Notes: generated by a model not told the origin, from the sequence alone. A stretch of DNA of 64,000 bases from Roseateles_B sp041905785 (GCA_041905785.1 JAYRKJ010000008.1:62001-126000); one strand, 5' to 3'. Shown: positions 16,909 through 26,070, counted from the first letter of the stretch. Translations and numbers: made by a program.

Positions 16909-18348
16909 CTATTTCCTTCCATAACTGTCGTCAAAACGGACGATATCGTCCTCTCCCAAATAGGAACCCGACTGCACCTCGATGATCTCCAGCGGCACCT
17001 TGCCCGGGTTGGCCAGGCGATGGACCTGGCCCAGCGGGATGTAGGTGCTCTGGTTCTCCGAGAGCAGCAGCACCTGCTCGCCATTGGTGATCTCGGCAGT
17101 GCCTGAGACCACGATCCAGTGCTCGGCACGGTGGTGGTGCATCTGCAGGCTCAGGCTGGCGCCGGGCTTGACCATGATGCGCTTGACCTGGAAGCGCTCG
17201 CCCATGTCGATGCTGTCGTACCAGCCCCAGGGGCGGTAGACCTTGCGGTGCAGGTTCTGCTCGGCGCGCTGACGCTCGCTGAGCTGGCTGACGATCTTCT
17301 TGACGTCCTGGCTCTTGCTGCGGTCGGCCACCAGCACGGCGTCCGCCGTCTCGACGATCACGACGTTGTCCAGCCCGACCGCGCTGACCAGGCGGCTGGT
17401 CGCATGGACCAGGGTGTTGCGGCTGTCGGCAACAATGGCATCGCCGACGGTGGCATTGCCGGCGGCGTCCTTGGGGGCGACCTGCCAGACCGCATCCCAG
17501 GCGCCCAGGTCGTTCCAGCCGGCATTCAAGGGCACCATGTGCAGGGCGATGTCGCTGCCGGGGCAGCGCTCCATCACCGCGTAGTCGACGGATTCGGCGG
17601 GCACGGCGGCGAACAGGGTCTGGTCCGGGCGCACGAAGAGCCCGTCCGGCTGCGCTTGGGCGAAGGCGGCGCGGGTGGCGGCGTCGATGTCCGGCCGGAA
17701 GCGGGCCAGGGCCTGCAGCCAGGTGCTGGCGCGCATCACGAACATGCCGCTGTTCCAGAAGTAGTCGCCAGCGGCGAGATAGTCCTGGGCCGTGCTGAGA
17801 TCGGGTTTCTCGACGAAGCGCTCGACGCGCCACCGTGCGCCCTGGGCCTGACTCTTGATGTAGCCAAAGCCCGTTTCGGGCCGGTCCGGCGTGATGCCCA
17901 GGATCACGATGCCACCCTCGGCGGCCTGGCGCACCGCGCTTTGCAGGGCGGCCGTGAAGGCGGCTTCGTCGACCACGGTCTGGTCGGCCGGCGTCACCAC
18001 CAGCACCGGGTCCTGGCCTGCGGCCAGGGCCTGCAGGGCGGCCAGGCTGACGGCGGGGGCCGTGTTGCGGCCCACGGGTTCCAGCAGCACGGCGGCGGTG
18101 GGGATCTTCGCGTCCCGCAGTTGGTCCAGCACGAGGAAGCGGTGCTCCTCGTTGCCCACGATCAGTGCGGGCAGGGCGTGGATGTCGGCCGAGGCCAGGC
18201 CGGTCACTCGCCGCACCGCCTGCTGGAACAGGCTCTGCGTGCCGGACAGCACCAGGAATTGCTTGGGAAAACCGGCGCGCGACAGCGGCCACAGCCGCGT
18301 GCCGCTGCCGCCGGCCATGATGACGGGTTGGATCTGAAGAGTGCTCAT
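16909..18348 (-). CDS. manC: Bifunctional mannose-1-phosphate guanylyltransferase / mannose-6-phosphate isomerase
   Basis: A 479-residue type II enzyme. The N-terminal GTP transferase domain has MAGGSGTRLWPLSRAGFPKQ at residues about 11-30. The C-terminal cupin domain (from about 365) begins YRPWGWYDSIDMGERFQVK and contains the isomerase motif LQMHHHRAEHW. It makes GDP-mannose, and the cupin domain may isomerise fructose-6-phosphate to mannose-6-phosphate. No gmd/fcl or GDP-mannose dehydrogenase is visible here, so mannose itself is the likely residue. It sits between galE and rfbB in one direction. Confidence 0.95.
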   Translation of the reverse strand: MSTLQIQPVIMAGGSGTRLWPLSRAGFPKQFLVLSGTQSLFQQAVRRVTGLASADIHALPALIVGNEEHRFLVLDQLRDAKIPTAAVLLEPVGRNTAPAVSLAALQALAAGQDPVLVVTPADQTVVDEAAFTAALQSAVRQAAEGGIVILGITPDRPETGFGYIKSQAQGARWRVERFVEKPDLSTAQDYLAAGDYFWNSGMFVMRASTWLQALARFRPDIDAATRAAFAQAQPDGLFVRPDQTLFAAVPAESVDYAVMERCPGSDIALHMVPLNAGWNDLGAWDAVWQVAPKDAAGNATVGDAIVADSRNTLVHATSRLVSAVGLDNVVIVETADAVLVADRSKSQDVKKIVSQLSERQRAEQNLHRKVYRPWGWYDSIDMGERFQVKRIMVKPGASLSLQMHHHRAEHWIVVSGTAEITNGEQVLLLSENQSTYIPLGQVHRLANPGKVPLEIIEVQSGSYLGEDDIVRFDDSYGRK

Positions 18349-18384
18349 GGTCGTTCGATGGTGCGGCCGGGCGTGCCGGCGGAC

Positions 18385-19398
18385 TCAGGCCTGGAAGCCC
18401 TGGGGGTTCATCGCCTGCCAGCGCCAGCTGTCCTCGCACATGCGCTGCAGGTCGTGCCGGGCATGCCAGCCCAGCAGAGCCTGGGCCTGGCTGGGGTCGG
18501 CATAGCAGGCCGCCACGTCGCCGGGGCGGCGGGCCACGATCTCGTACGGAACGGGGCGGCCGCAGGCCTGCTCGTAGGCCTTCACCAGCTCCAGCACGCT
18601 GTAGCCGCGCCCGGTGCCCAGGTTGACCGTCAGCGAGCCGGGCTGGTCCAGCAGGCGGCGCAGGGCGGCCACGTGCCCGTCGGCGAGGTCGCAGACATGG
18701 ATGTAGTCGCGCACGCCCGTGCCGTCCGGCGTGTCGTAGTCGTTGCCGAAGACCTGCAGGCGCTCGCGCCGGCCCACGGCCACCTGGGCGACGTAGGGCA
18801 TCAGGTTGTTGGGAATGCCGCGCGGGTCTTCGCCGATCAGGCCGCTCTCATGAGCGCCCACCGGGTTGAAGTAGCGCAGGCAGGCCGTTTGCCAGAGGGG
18901 CTCGGCAAGGCCCAGGTCGCGCAAAATGGTTTCGCCCATCAGCTTGGTGGCGCCGTAGGGGTTCACCGCGCTGACCGGGGCGTCTTCGGTCAGGGGCAGG
19001 CGCTGCGGCACGCCGTAGACGGTGGCGCTGGAGCTGAAGACCATGCGCCTGCAGCCATGGCGCTGCATGGTCTCGCAGACGTTGACCAGCCCACCGATGT
19101 TGTTGCGGTAGTAGCGCAGCGGCTGGGCGGTGGACTCGCCCACGGCCTTGAAGGCGGCGAAATGCACGACGGCATCGGGGCGATGGCGCTCGAAGACCTG
19201 CGCCAGGGCCGGCGTGCAGACGTCCACCTCCTCGAAGGCCGGGCGCTGTCCGCTGAGCACCTGAAGGCGCTCCAGCACGCGCGGCGAGCTGTTGGAGAAA
19301 TTGTCGATGCCCACGACCTCGTGCCCGGCGGCCTGCAGGGCCAGCCAGGTGTGGGACGCGATGTAGCCGGCGGCACCGGTCAGCAGAATCTTGGCCAT
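18385..19398 (-). CDS. galE: UDP-glucose 4-epimerase
   Basis: A 337-residue SDR epimerase supplying UDP-galactose (and possibly UDP-GalNAc). Visible are DNFSNSSPRVLERL, HFAAFKAVGEST near residue 85, SSSATVYG with the catalytic serine near 125, and NPYGATKLMGE with the Tyr-Lys pair near 148. One oddity is the nucleotide-binding loop, which reads TGAAGYIASHT, so the third glycine of GxxGxxG is alanine. Family assignment is otherwise firm. It lies 16 bases downstream of the barrel gene and 36 bases upstream of manC. Confidence 0.94.
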   Translation of the reverse strand: MAKILLTGAAGYIASHTWLALQAAGHEVVGIDNFSNSSPRVLERLQVLSGQRPAFEEVDVCTPALAQVFERHRPDAVVHFAAFKAVGESTAQPLRYYRNNIGGLVNVCETMQRHGCRRMVFSSSATVYGVPQRLPLTEDAPVSAVNPYGATKLMGETILRDLGLAEPLWQTACLRYFNPVGAHESGLIGEDPRGIPNNLMPYVAQVAVGRRERLQVFGNDYDTPDGTGVRDYIHVCDLADGHVAALRRLLDQPGSLTVNLGTGRGYSVLELVKAYEQACGRPVPYEIVARRPGDVAACYADPSQAQALLGWHARHDLQRMCEDSWRWQAMNPQGFQA

Positions 19399-19414
19399 GC
19401 GTGGACTTGAGTGG

Positions 19415-20644
19415 TTAGCGGAGCGTCAGCTGCGCGCTGCAGCCGAAGGCATTGGCGCTGTAGGGCAGTGAGAACTGCGTGCCGGTGCTGCTGCGCTGCT
19501 CGTGCGAGTACTGGCAGCCCAGCTGGGTGTTGCGCCAGGGCGTCCAGCTGGCGCCCAGCGTGAGGACGCGATGGCTGTCGTTGCCATCGACCGCCTGACC
19601 CAGATTGCTGGTGTAGCGCAGGTCGCGGCGCGTGTTCAGCAGGCCCGCGTTGACGGCGATCTTGGCCGTCAGGTCGTAGTCCAGGCTCAGGCGCAGCGAG
19701 CTGCTGCTGCGGTTGTTCTCGGTCCGCACCAGGCCGGAAAACTGGCTGCTGCTGTCCTGGCCGGCGTCGCGGGCCAGTTGAGTGCTCAGGCGCAGCTTGG
19801 GGCTGGGCTGCCAGTTCCACTGCAGCGAGGCGGTCAGGCCGCTGACGTCATTGGCTGCACTGAAACCGTAGCGGGTGCGTGCATGGCCCAGCCTGGCGTT
19901 GTAGCTGCTGGCGCCGCCCGGCTCCCAGTCCAGGCTCAGGCCGAGATCCTGGCGCTTCAGGTCTTCACCTACCTGGCCGGCCAGCACGCGCTCGTAGTAG
20001 CTGCCGCGGGTCAGTCTTGCGCTCAGGCCCAGCCGCAGCCCGGGCTTGGGGCGGTAGTTGACGCCGGCGTTGCTGCTGTGTTGCCGGAAGTTGTAGGGGC
20101 TGTAGCTGGCCAGGCTGTAGCGTTCGCGCAGCCAGCCGGCACCGCCTTCGAGCTGCCAGGCTCCGCCCAGGCCGTAGCGGAGCTGGGCGTTGAGCTGCTC
20201 GGTGCTTTGCTCGTTGCGCTCGGTCACGTTCGGGCGGTCGCCGGGATTGAACGCCGCCAGGGAGCGGGCGGCGCTGCCGCCCAGCGTGCCGCTGAGCTTT
20301 TCCAGGGCCTCCCAGCTGAAGCCGCCGGACAGGCTGTAGCCGCTGTTGTTGAGCGTGCTGTTGCTGCGGTAGCGCTGCTGGCGCACGGCGGCGTCCAGCA
20401 CCAGGCGCTGGCGGCCGTAGACCTGGTCCAACCCGGCCCGCAGGCTGGCGCTGCCGACCCAGTCGCTGCTTTGCGGGCTGCCTTCGCTGAGCCGGTACAG
20501 GTTGGAGACATGCGTCAGGCCCGCGCCAACACCCAGGTAGTAGGGGCTCGTCTCTGCGCGGGCCTGCAGGCTCAGCATTGGCAGGACAAGCAGGCAGGCT
20601 GCGCGGGCAGCGCGCGAGGCGGGGTGAACGGCGATGGAAGGCAT
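19415..20644 (-). CDS. EpsL-type exopolysaccharide outer-membrane beta-barrel protein
   Basis: A 409-residue protein with a signal peptide (ACLLVLPMLSLQARA, then ETSPYYLGVGAGLTHVSNL) and repeated amphipathic strands such as WVGSASLRAGLDQVYGRQRL, LSLDWEPGGAS and LSLDYDLTAKIAVNAGLLNT. This pattern and the genomic setting fit the EpsL family of exopolysaccharide-locus outer-membrane proteins. A role in export or anchoring of the polymer is inferred from the family setting. ATG 20644 was preferred over an in-frame TTG four codons upstream. It lies directly downstream of the priming transferase. Confidence 0.75.
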   Translation of the reverse strand: MPSIAVHPASRAARAACLLVLPMLSLQARAETSPYYLGVGAGLTHVSNLYRLSEGSPQSSDWVGSASLRAGLDQVYGRQRLVLDAAVRQQRYRSNSTLNNSGYSLSGGFSWEALEKLSGTLGGSAARSLAAFNPGDRPNVTERNEQSTEQLNAQLRYGLGGAWQLEGGAGWLRERYSLASYSPYNFRQHSSNAGVNYRPKPGLRLGLSARLTRGSYYERVLAGQVGEDLKRQDLGLSLDWEPGGASSYNARLGHARTRYGFSAANDVSGLTASLQWNWQPSPKLRLSTQLARDAGQDSSSQFSGLVRTENNRSSSSLRLSLDYDLTAKIAVNAGLLNTRRDLRYTSNLGQAVDGNDSHRVLTLGASWTPWRNTQLGCQYSHEQRSSTGTQFSLPYSANAFGCSAQLTLR

Positions 20645-20668
20645 GGGTGGGTTCAACAGGCGTTGTGT

Positions 20669-22063
20669 TCAATAGGCATTGCGATCGAACACCACCAGGC
20701 GGGCGGTGCGCGCAATGATCTGCAGATCCAGGCCGAGCGACCAGTTGCGCAGGTACTCCAGATCGTATTCGACCCGTGCGCGCATCTTGTCCAGAGTATC
20801 CGTCTCGCCGCGCAGCCCGTTGACCTGGGCCCATCCCGTGATCCCGGGCTTGACCTTGTGGCGGACCATGTAGGCCTTGATCAGCTCGCGGTACTGCTCG
20901 TTGTGGGCCAGGGCATGCGGGCGCGGGCCGACGATACTCATGCGCCCCTGCAGGACGTTGAAGAACTGCGGCAGCTCGTCCAGCGAGGTCCTGCGCAGAA
21001 AGGCCCCGAAGGGCGTGATGCGGGGGTCGCCGCGCGTGGCCTGGCGAATCGACGGGCCCTCGTCCGTCACGCGCATGGAGCGGAACTTGTAGACCATGAT
21101 CTCTTCCCCGTCCAGCCCGTTGCGGCGTTGCTTGTAGAGCACCGGCCCCGGCGAGCTGAGCTTGACGCCCAGTGCGATCAGCAGCATCAGCGGCGAGACC
21201 AGCAGCAGGATGGCGCTGGCGAGCACCAGGTCGCTGGCACGCTTGATTACCTCGTTGCTGCCGGTGAAGGGGGTGTCGCAGATGCCCACCACGGCCATGC
21301 CGTTGAGGTCCTGCAGCCGGCCCTGGATGATGCTGATGCCGAACACGTCGGGCACGAAGAAGAGGGAGGCCGTCGTGCCCTGCAGACCTTCCAGCAGGGC
21401 CACGATGCGAGGCTGCGAGCCCAGCGGCAGGGTGATGTAAACCTCGCGCACATTGCGCCTGCGTATGTAGTCGGCCAGCTCGGCCAGCGGGCCCAGGTGC
21501 AGGGCCCGTGCCTCGTCGTGCACGCGATCGCCGCGCCTGTCGTCGAAGAAGCCCAGCAAGTCCCGGCCATGGGTGCCGTCGGACTGCAGGGCGCGCGCGA
21601 CCTTGGCGCCCAGGGCGCCCGCGCCCACGATCACCGCGCTGCTGCGGGCCCGGGGCTGGCGCGCTCGCCAGCGCAGCAGGCGGTGGCCCAGACCCACGCT
21701 GGCCCATTGCAGCAGGGGCGTCAGCACGGCCCACCACAGCAGCACGCGGGGGTCGAAATAGTGCAGGCTGCTGGTGGCATAGGCAAAGGCCCAGAGGATG
21801 GCCAGCAGCACGGCCCAGGCGCTCAGGATGTCGGTGATGGCGCTGACCGGATGCGTGCTGAAACGGTCGCGTCCGGGAAAGGTCAGCGTGAAGACCAGCA
21901 GGCACAGCACGTAGCTGGCGCGAATCAGGGGCTCGCCGAACCAGGCACTGACGGCCAGGAAGGTGGCGACGGTGAGGCCGGGCTCCAGAAAAGCCGCGAC
22001 CAGTGACGGCACCGACTGGGGGGCGCTGTAGAAGGTTCTCTTGTAACTGCGATCCTCGAACAT
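20669..22063 (-). CDS. Undecaprenyl-phosphate sugar phosphotransferase (WcaJ/EpsZ-like)
   Basis: A 464-residue polyprenyl-phosphate hexose-1-phosphate transferase that starts repeat-unit synthesis. About four N-terminal membrane helices are followed by a Rossmann-like CoA-binding-type domain (VIVGAGALGAKVARAL). The catalytic bacterial sugar transferase domain begins at KRASDLVLA and contains YKFRSMR, TSLDELPQFFNVLQG, SIVGPRPHA and KPGITGWAQVNG. The glucose type is likely from overall architecture. ATG 22063 has a GGGAG upstream; an in-frame ATG at 22114 is possible. It heads the minus-strand sugar-nucleotide block. Confidence 0.9.
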   Translation of the reverse strand: MFEDRSYKRTFYSAPQSVPSLVAAFLEPGLTVATFLAVSAWFGEPLIRASYVLCLLVFTLTFPGRDRFSTHPVSAITDILSAWAVLLAILWAFAYATSSLHYFDPRVLLWWAVLTPLLQWASVGLGHRLLRWRARQPRARSSAVIVGAGALGAKVARALQSDGTHGRDLLGFFDDRRGDRVHDEARALHLGPLAELADYIRRRNVREVYITLPLGSQPRIVALLEGLQGTTASLFFVPDVFGISIIQGRLQDLNGMAVVGICDTPFTGSNEVIKRASDLVLASAILLLVSPLMLLIALGVKLSSPGPVLYKQRRNGLDGEEIMVYKFRSMRVTDEGPSIRQATRGDPRITPFGAFLRRTSLDELPQFFNVLQGRMSIVGPRPHALAHNEQYRELIKAYMVRHKVKPGITGWAQVNGLRGETDTLDKMRARVEYDLEYLRNWSLGLDLQIIARTARLVVFDRNAY

Positions 22064-22216
22064 CGTGCAGGCGCTCCCGAAGGCCGGGCTCCCGCCCCAG
22101 GGTTGCTGCTTCATGCGGGAGGGCGGCCGGCGGCCGATTCTCTCTCAAGACGCGGCCCGCGTGCCTTTGGGGGTCGGGTCTTGATGCCCGGCAGGGCGCG
22201 CTGTTGCAGCCCTGCC

Positions 22217-22222
22217 TACAAT
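22217..22222 (+). promoter_or_regulatory. Possible -10 element of ubiJ
   Basis: TACAAT lies 7 bases before the ubiJ ATG, which would give a very short or absent leader. No good -35 hexamer is spaced correctly, so this is weak. Confidence 0.3.
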
Positions 22223-22228
22223 CCGCCC

Positions 22229-22744
22229 ATGCTTCAAGACTGGTCGACGCTTCTCGCGCCGGCGGTGCAGGATCGCATCGCCCTCTTGCTCAATCATGTT
22301 CTCGCCCGCGAAAGTGTGGCGATGGACCGCCTGCGCCCCCATGCCGGCCGGGTGCTGCGCGTGCATCTGGCTGGCTGGCCCGCGCTGCTGCCTTCGGCCC
22401 CCGACATGCTGCTGGCCGTGACGCCGGCCGGGCTGTTCGAGCGCCTGGACGGTGCGCTGGAGGAGGCCCTGCGCATCGAGGTCGACGCCAGCAACCCCGC
22501 GGCACTGGCCCTGGGCGCGCTGAGCGGCGCCAAGCCCGGTGTGCAGGTCCAGGGTGACGCTGCCCTGGCCGGCGACATCGGCTGGCTGATGGACAACCTG
22601 CGCTGGGACATCGAGGACGATCTGGCCAAGCTGGTCGGCCCCATGCCGGCCCGCCAGCTGGCCCGCTGGGCCCAGGCTGCGGCCCAGGCCTGCGCCGCGC
22701 TGGCCCGCGGCGCTGCCGGGCTGATGAAGTCCCGCGGCACCTGA
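22229..22744 (+). CDS. ubiJ: Ubiquinone biosynthesis accessory factor UbiJ
   Basis: A 171-residue SCP2-like lipid-carrier protein that helps assemble the ubiquinone-synthesis complex. It begins MLQDWSTLLAPAVQDRIALL, has the small SCP2 core (VLRVHLAGWP... ADMLLAVTP-like), and the C-terminal helix GWLMDNLRWDIEDDLAKLVG typical of UbiJ. It is followed 11 bases later by ubiB, the usual partner. Upstream in-frame codons would overlap the divergent gene's leader and were not used. Confidence 0.88.
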   Translation: MLQDWSTLLAPAVQDRIALLLNHVLARESVAMDRLRPHAGRVLRVHLAGWPALLPSAPDMLLAVTPAGLFERLDGALEEALRIEVDASNPAALALGALSGAKPGVQVQGDAALAGDIGWLMDNLRWDIEDDLAKLVGPMPARQLARWAQAAAQACAALARGAAGLMKSRGT

Positions 22745-22755
22745 GCCCGCCCGTG

Positions 22756-24327
22756 ATGCGCTATTTCGCCCGCCTGCTGGTCATCAGCTGGACCATCTTC
22801 AAGTACGGCCTGGACGAGCTGGCGCTTTCCGGCTTCCGGCGCCACCGGCTGCTGGGTCTTTTGCACCGCATCGTGTCGGTGGGGCGGGCCTGGGAATTGC
22901 CCCGCGGCGTGCGCCTGCGCCTGGCGCTGGAGCATCTGGGGCCCATCTTCGTCAAGTTCGGTCAGGTGCTGTCCACGCGGCGCGACCTGGTGCCCGACGA
23001 CATGGTCGAGGAACTGGCCAAGCTGCAGGACCGCGTGCCGCCTTTTCCCGCGGCGCAGTCGCGGGTGCTGGTGGAGAAGGCCTTCGGGCGGCGCATCGAG
23101 GAGATTTTCGAGACCTTTGACGACGAGCCGGTCGCCAGCGCCTCCATCGCCCAGGTGCACTTCGCCACGCTCAAGGACGGGCGCGAGGTGGCCGTCAAGG
23201 TCTTGCGTCCCGGCATGCTGGACGTCATCGAGGACGACCTGGCCCTGCTGCGCACCCTGGCCGGCTGGGTCGAGCGCGTCTCGGCCGACGGCCGACGGCT
23301 GAAACCCCGCGAGGTGGTGGCCGAGTTCAACAACTACCTGCACGACGAACTGGACCTGGTGCGCGAGGCCGCCAACGCCACCCAGCTGCGCCGCAATATG
23401 GACGGGCTGGGCCTGGTGCTGGTGCCGGAGATGATCTGGGAGCTCTGTACCCAGCAGGTCATCGTGATGCAGCGCATGCACGGCGTGCCGATCTCGCAGA
23501 CCCAGCGCCTGCGTGACGCGGGGGTGGACATCCCCAAGCTGGCGCGCGACGGCGTCACCATCTTCTTCACCCAGGTCTTTCGCGACGGCTTTTTCCACGC
23601 CGACATGCACCCGGGCAACATCCAGGTCAGCCTGGCCCCGGCCACCTTCGGCCGCTACATTGCGCTGGACTTCGGCATCATCGGCACCCTGACCGAGACC
23701 GACAAGGAATACCTGGCCCAGAACTTCATCGCCTTTTTCCGCCGCGACTACAAGCGCGTGGCCGAGCTGCACATCGAGTCCGGCTGGGTGCCGGTCACCA
23801 CCCGGGTGGATGAGCTGGAAGGTGCCGTGCGGGCAGTCTGCGAGCCGCATTTCGATCGGCCGCTGAAGGACATCTCGCTGGGTCAGGTGCTGATGCGGCT
23901 GTTCCAGACCTCGCGCCGCTTCAATGTGGAGATCCAGCCCCAGCTGGTGCTGCTGCAGAAGACCTTGCTCAACATCGAGGGCCTGGGCCGCCAGCTGGAC
24001 CCCGAGCTGGACCTCTGGGCCACGGCCAAGCCCTTCCTGGAGCGCTGGATGAACGAGCAGGTGGGCTGGCGCGCGCTGCTCAACGGCGTCAAGCGCGAAG
24101 CGCCGCGCTACGCCCAGTTCCTGCCCGAATTTCCGCGCCTGCTGCACGACGCGCTCAAGCGCCAGTCCCAGCCGAACGAGGAATCGGCCCTGCTGCGCGC
24201 CCTGCTGGCGGAGCAGCGCCGCACCAATCGGCTGCTGATGGGATTCTTGCTGGCGCTGGGCGGTTTCGTCCTGGGCCTGCTGCTCACGCCCTGGCTGCTG
24301 CGCTTCTGGACTACCCTGATCCGTTGA
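22756..24327 (+). CDS. ubiB: Ubiquinone biosynthesis protein UbiB (atypical kinase)
   Basis: A 523-residue member of the ABC1/ADCK atypical kinase family needed for ubiquinone synthesis. The KxGQ-type motif FVKFGQVLSTR is near residue 65, the alanine-rich loop ASASIAQVHF near 130, the lysine in VAVKVLRPGM near 150, FHADMHPGNI near 285 and the DFG-like ALDFGIIG near 305. Two membrane helices close the protein (LLMGFLLALGGFVLGLLL then PWLLRFW). A GTG immediately before the ATG could also serve as start. Confidence 0.95.
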   Translation: MRYFARLLVISWTIFKYGLDELALSGFRRHRLLGLLHRIVSVGRAWELPRGVRLRLALEHLGPIFVKFGQVLSTRRDLVPDDMVEELAKLQDRVPPFPAAQSRVLVEKAFGRRIEEIFETFDDEPVASASIAQVHFATLKDGREVAVKVLRPGMLDVIEDDLALLRTLAGWVERVSADGRRLKPREVVAEFNNYLHDELDLVREAANATQLRRNMDGLGLVLVPEMIWELCTQQVIVMQRMHGVPISQTQRLRDAGVDIPKLARDGVTIFFTQVFRDGFFHADMHPGNIQVSLAPATFGRYIALDFGIIGTLTETDKEYLAQNFIAFFRRDYKRVAELHIESGWVPVTTRVDELEGAVRAVCEPHFDRPLKDISLGQVLMRLFQTSRRFNVEIQPQLVLLQKTLLNIEGLGRQLDPELDLWATAKPFLERWMNEQVGWRALLNGVKREAPRYAQFLPEFPRLLHDALKRQSQPNEESALLRALLAEQRRTNRLLMGFLLALGGFVLGLLLTPWLLRFWTTLIR

Positions 24328-24482
24328 GGGACGGGGCGAAATCCGCCCTGCCTCGCGGATAATGCGCGCTCCTGAGCGCCGGTCCGACTGCGTCGGGCGC
24401 ATGTCGCAGGCCCGCTCGGTCCTCCCGGGTTCTCCCGGTTCCCCGATCCTCTTTGCCACGCCCTCCCGCCGGGGCCTCTGAC

Positions 24483-25979
24483 ATGAACATCACGCTGATC
24501 GTCTTCGTCGTGCTCTATCTGCTGGGCACCCTGGCCCTGGGCGTCTGGGCCGGCACCCGCATCAAGAACACCAGCGACTTCGCCATTGCCGGGCGCAGCC
24601 TGCCGCTGGTCATGGTCATCACGACGACCTTCGCCACCTGGTTCGGCGCCGAGACGGTGATGGGCATCCCGGCCAAGTTCGTGCAGGGCGGCCTGAACGC
24701 CATCGTCGAGGACCCCTTCGGCGCCGGCACCTGCCTGATCCTGGTGGGCGCCTTCTTTGCGACCAAGCTGTACCGCCAGAACCTGCTGACCATCGGCGAC
24801 TTCTACCGCCAGCGCTACGGCAAGGGCGTGGAGGTGTTTTGCTCCGCGGCCATCATCCTGAGCTACCTGGGCTGGGTGGCGGCGCAGATCACCGCCCTGG
24901 GTCTGGTGTTCTCGGTGCTGACGCAGGGCCATATGAGCGAGACCGCCGGCATGATCGTCGGCACGCTGGCCGTGCTGATCTACGTGGTGATCGGCGGCTT
25001 CCTGGCGGTGGCCTGGACCGACTTCATCCAGATGATCGTGCTGGTGCTGGGCCTCTCCACCATCGCCGTCTTCTCGGCGGACCTGGCCGGCGGCGCCGGC
25101 AAGGTGCTGGAGTTGGCCCAGAGCAAGGAGCTGTTCAAGTTCCTGCCCGAGCCCAAGTTCACCGACCTGGCCATGTTCATCGGCGCCGCCGTGACCATGA
25201 TGCTGGGCTCCATCCCGCAGCAGGACGTGTTCCAGCGCGTGATGTCGGCCAAGGACGAAAAGACCGCCCGCAACGGCGCGATGATCGGCGGCTTCAGCTA
25301 CATCCTCTTCGCCGCCGTGCCCATGTTCATCGTCACCAGCGCGGTGGTGGTGATGGGCCAGCAGGCGCTGGACATTGCCCGTGACGACTACCAGAAGCTG
25401 CTGCCCATCTTCGTGCTGAGCAAGATGCCGCTGATCATGCAGATCCTCTTCTTCGGGGCGCTGCTGTCGGCCATCAAGAGCACGTCCTCGGCCACGCTGC
25501 TGGCGCCCTCGACCAGCTTCGTCGAGAACATCCTGAAGAACCTGCGCCCGCACATGGGGGACAAGCAGCAGCTGCTGTCCATGCGGCTGACCATCATCAT
25601 CTTTGCCGGGCTGGTGCTGGCCTATGCCATCGCGATGAAGGGCACCTCGATCTACGAGCTGGTGTCCTCGGCCTACCAGGTGACCCTGGTCGGCGCCTTC
25701 GTGCCCCTGGTCTTTGGCCTGTACTGGGAGCGCGCGACCACCCAGGGCGCGATCTTCTCGCTGGTGGGGGGCATTGGCGTCTGGATCGCCTTCCTGCCGC
25801 AAGTCAGCACCCTCGGCGAACTGTTCCCTGGGCAGCTGGCCGGATTGCTGGTCGGCGTCCTTGCCATGGTTGTCGGCTCGCTGGCCCCGCAATGGCTGAA
25901 GAACCGCCGCGAGCACAAGCGCCATGTGACAGGCCTGCCGGACGAGGCCCAGCCCGAACCGGCGTCCGGCCGGCCTTGA
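24483..25979 (+). CDS. Sodium:solute symporter (SSS family)
   Basis: A 498-residue membrane protein with about thirteen helices. The N-terminus MNITLIVFVVLYLLGTLALG is followed by FAIAGRSLPLVMVITTTFAT and WFGAETVMGIPAKF, the early conserved region of the SSS family; GSIPQQDVFQRVMSAKDEKTA near residue 245 is the family signature. The substrate is not evident. The C-terminus is a charged tail (KNRREHKRHVTG). It sits between ubiB and fmdB, which I recall as commonly close neighbours in related genomes, so it may be an insertion into that neighbourhood. Confidence 0.88.
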   Translation: MNITLIVFVVLYLLGTLALGVWAGTRIKNTSDFAIAGRSLPLVMVITTTFATWFGAETVMGIPAKFVQGGLNAIVEDPFGAGTCLILVGAFFATKLYRQNLLTIGDFYRQRYGKGVEVFCSAAIILSYLGWVAAQITALGLVFSVLTQGHMSETAGMIVGTLAVLIYVVIGGFLAVAWTDFIQMIVLVLGLSTIAVFSADLAGGAGKVLELAQSKELFKFLPEPKFTDLAMFIGAAVTMMLGSIPQQDVFQRVMSAKDEKTARNGAMIGGFSYILFAAVPMFIVTSAVVVMGQQALDIARDDYQKLLPIFVLSKMPLIMQILFFGALLSAIKSTSSATLLAPSTSFVENILKNLRPHMGDKQQLLSMRLTIIIFAGLVLAYAIAMKGTSIYELVSSAYQVTLVGAFVPLVFGLYWERATTQGAIFSLVGGIGVWIAFLPQVSTLGELFPGQLAGLLVGVLAMVVGSLAPQWLKNRREHKRHVTGLPDEAQPEPASGRP

Positions 25980-26027
25980 ATCTGCGGCGAGAGACCCTAT
26001 CTGGGCCCTGCACGCGCTCCCGTCTGC

Positions 26028-26061
26028 ATCCCGCGGCCCGTCTTCTGGGCCGCGGATGCCG
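26028..26061. other. Strong G+C-rich inverted repeat upstream of fmdB
   Basis: Arms of 13-14 bases, paired with one bulge, flank a seven-base loop. No T-tract follows on either strand. It lies after the symporter gene and just before the -10 element of the next operon, so it may end symporter transcripts or insulate the promoter. Confidence 0.45.
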
Positions 26062-26070
26062 GGTGCCCCC

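Noticed and set aside
17119..19410. 763-codon plus-strand frame
   Set aside because: It is the antisense shadow of manC and galE; its translation is low-complexity Gly/Ala/His/Gln, while both minus-strand genes have all family motifs.
19502..22006. 834-codon plus-strand frame
   Set aside because: Antisense of the EpsL-type gene and the priming transferase; no recognisable motif and a composition typical of shadows in G+C-rich DNA.
22294..24459. 721-codon minus-strand frame
   Set aside because: Antisense shadow of ubiJ-ubiB, which carry clear conserved motifs.
24108..25925. 605-codon minus-strand frame
   Set aside because: Antisense of the end of ubiB and the symporter gene; very rich in His, Gln and Asp as expected for a shadow.
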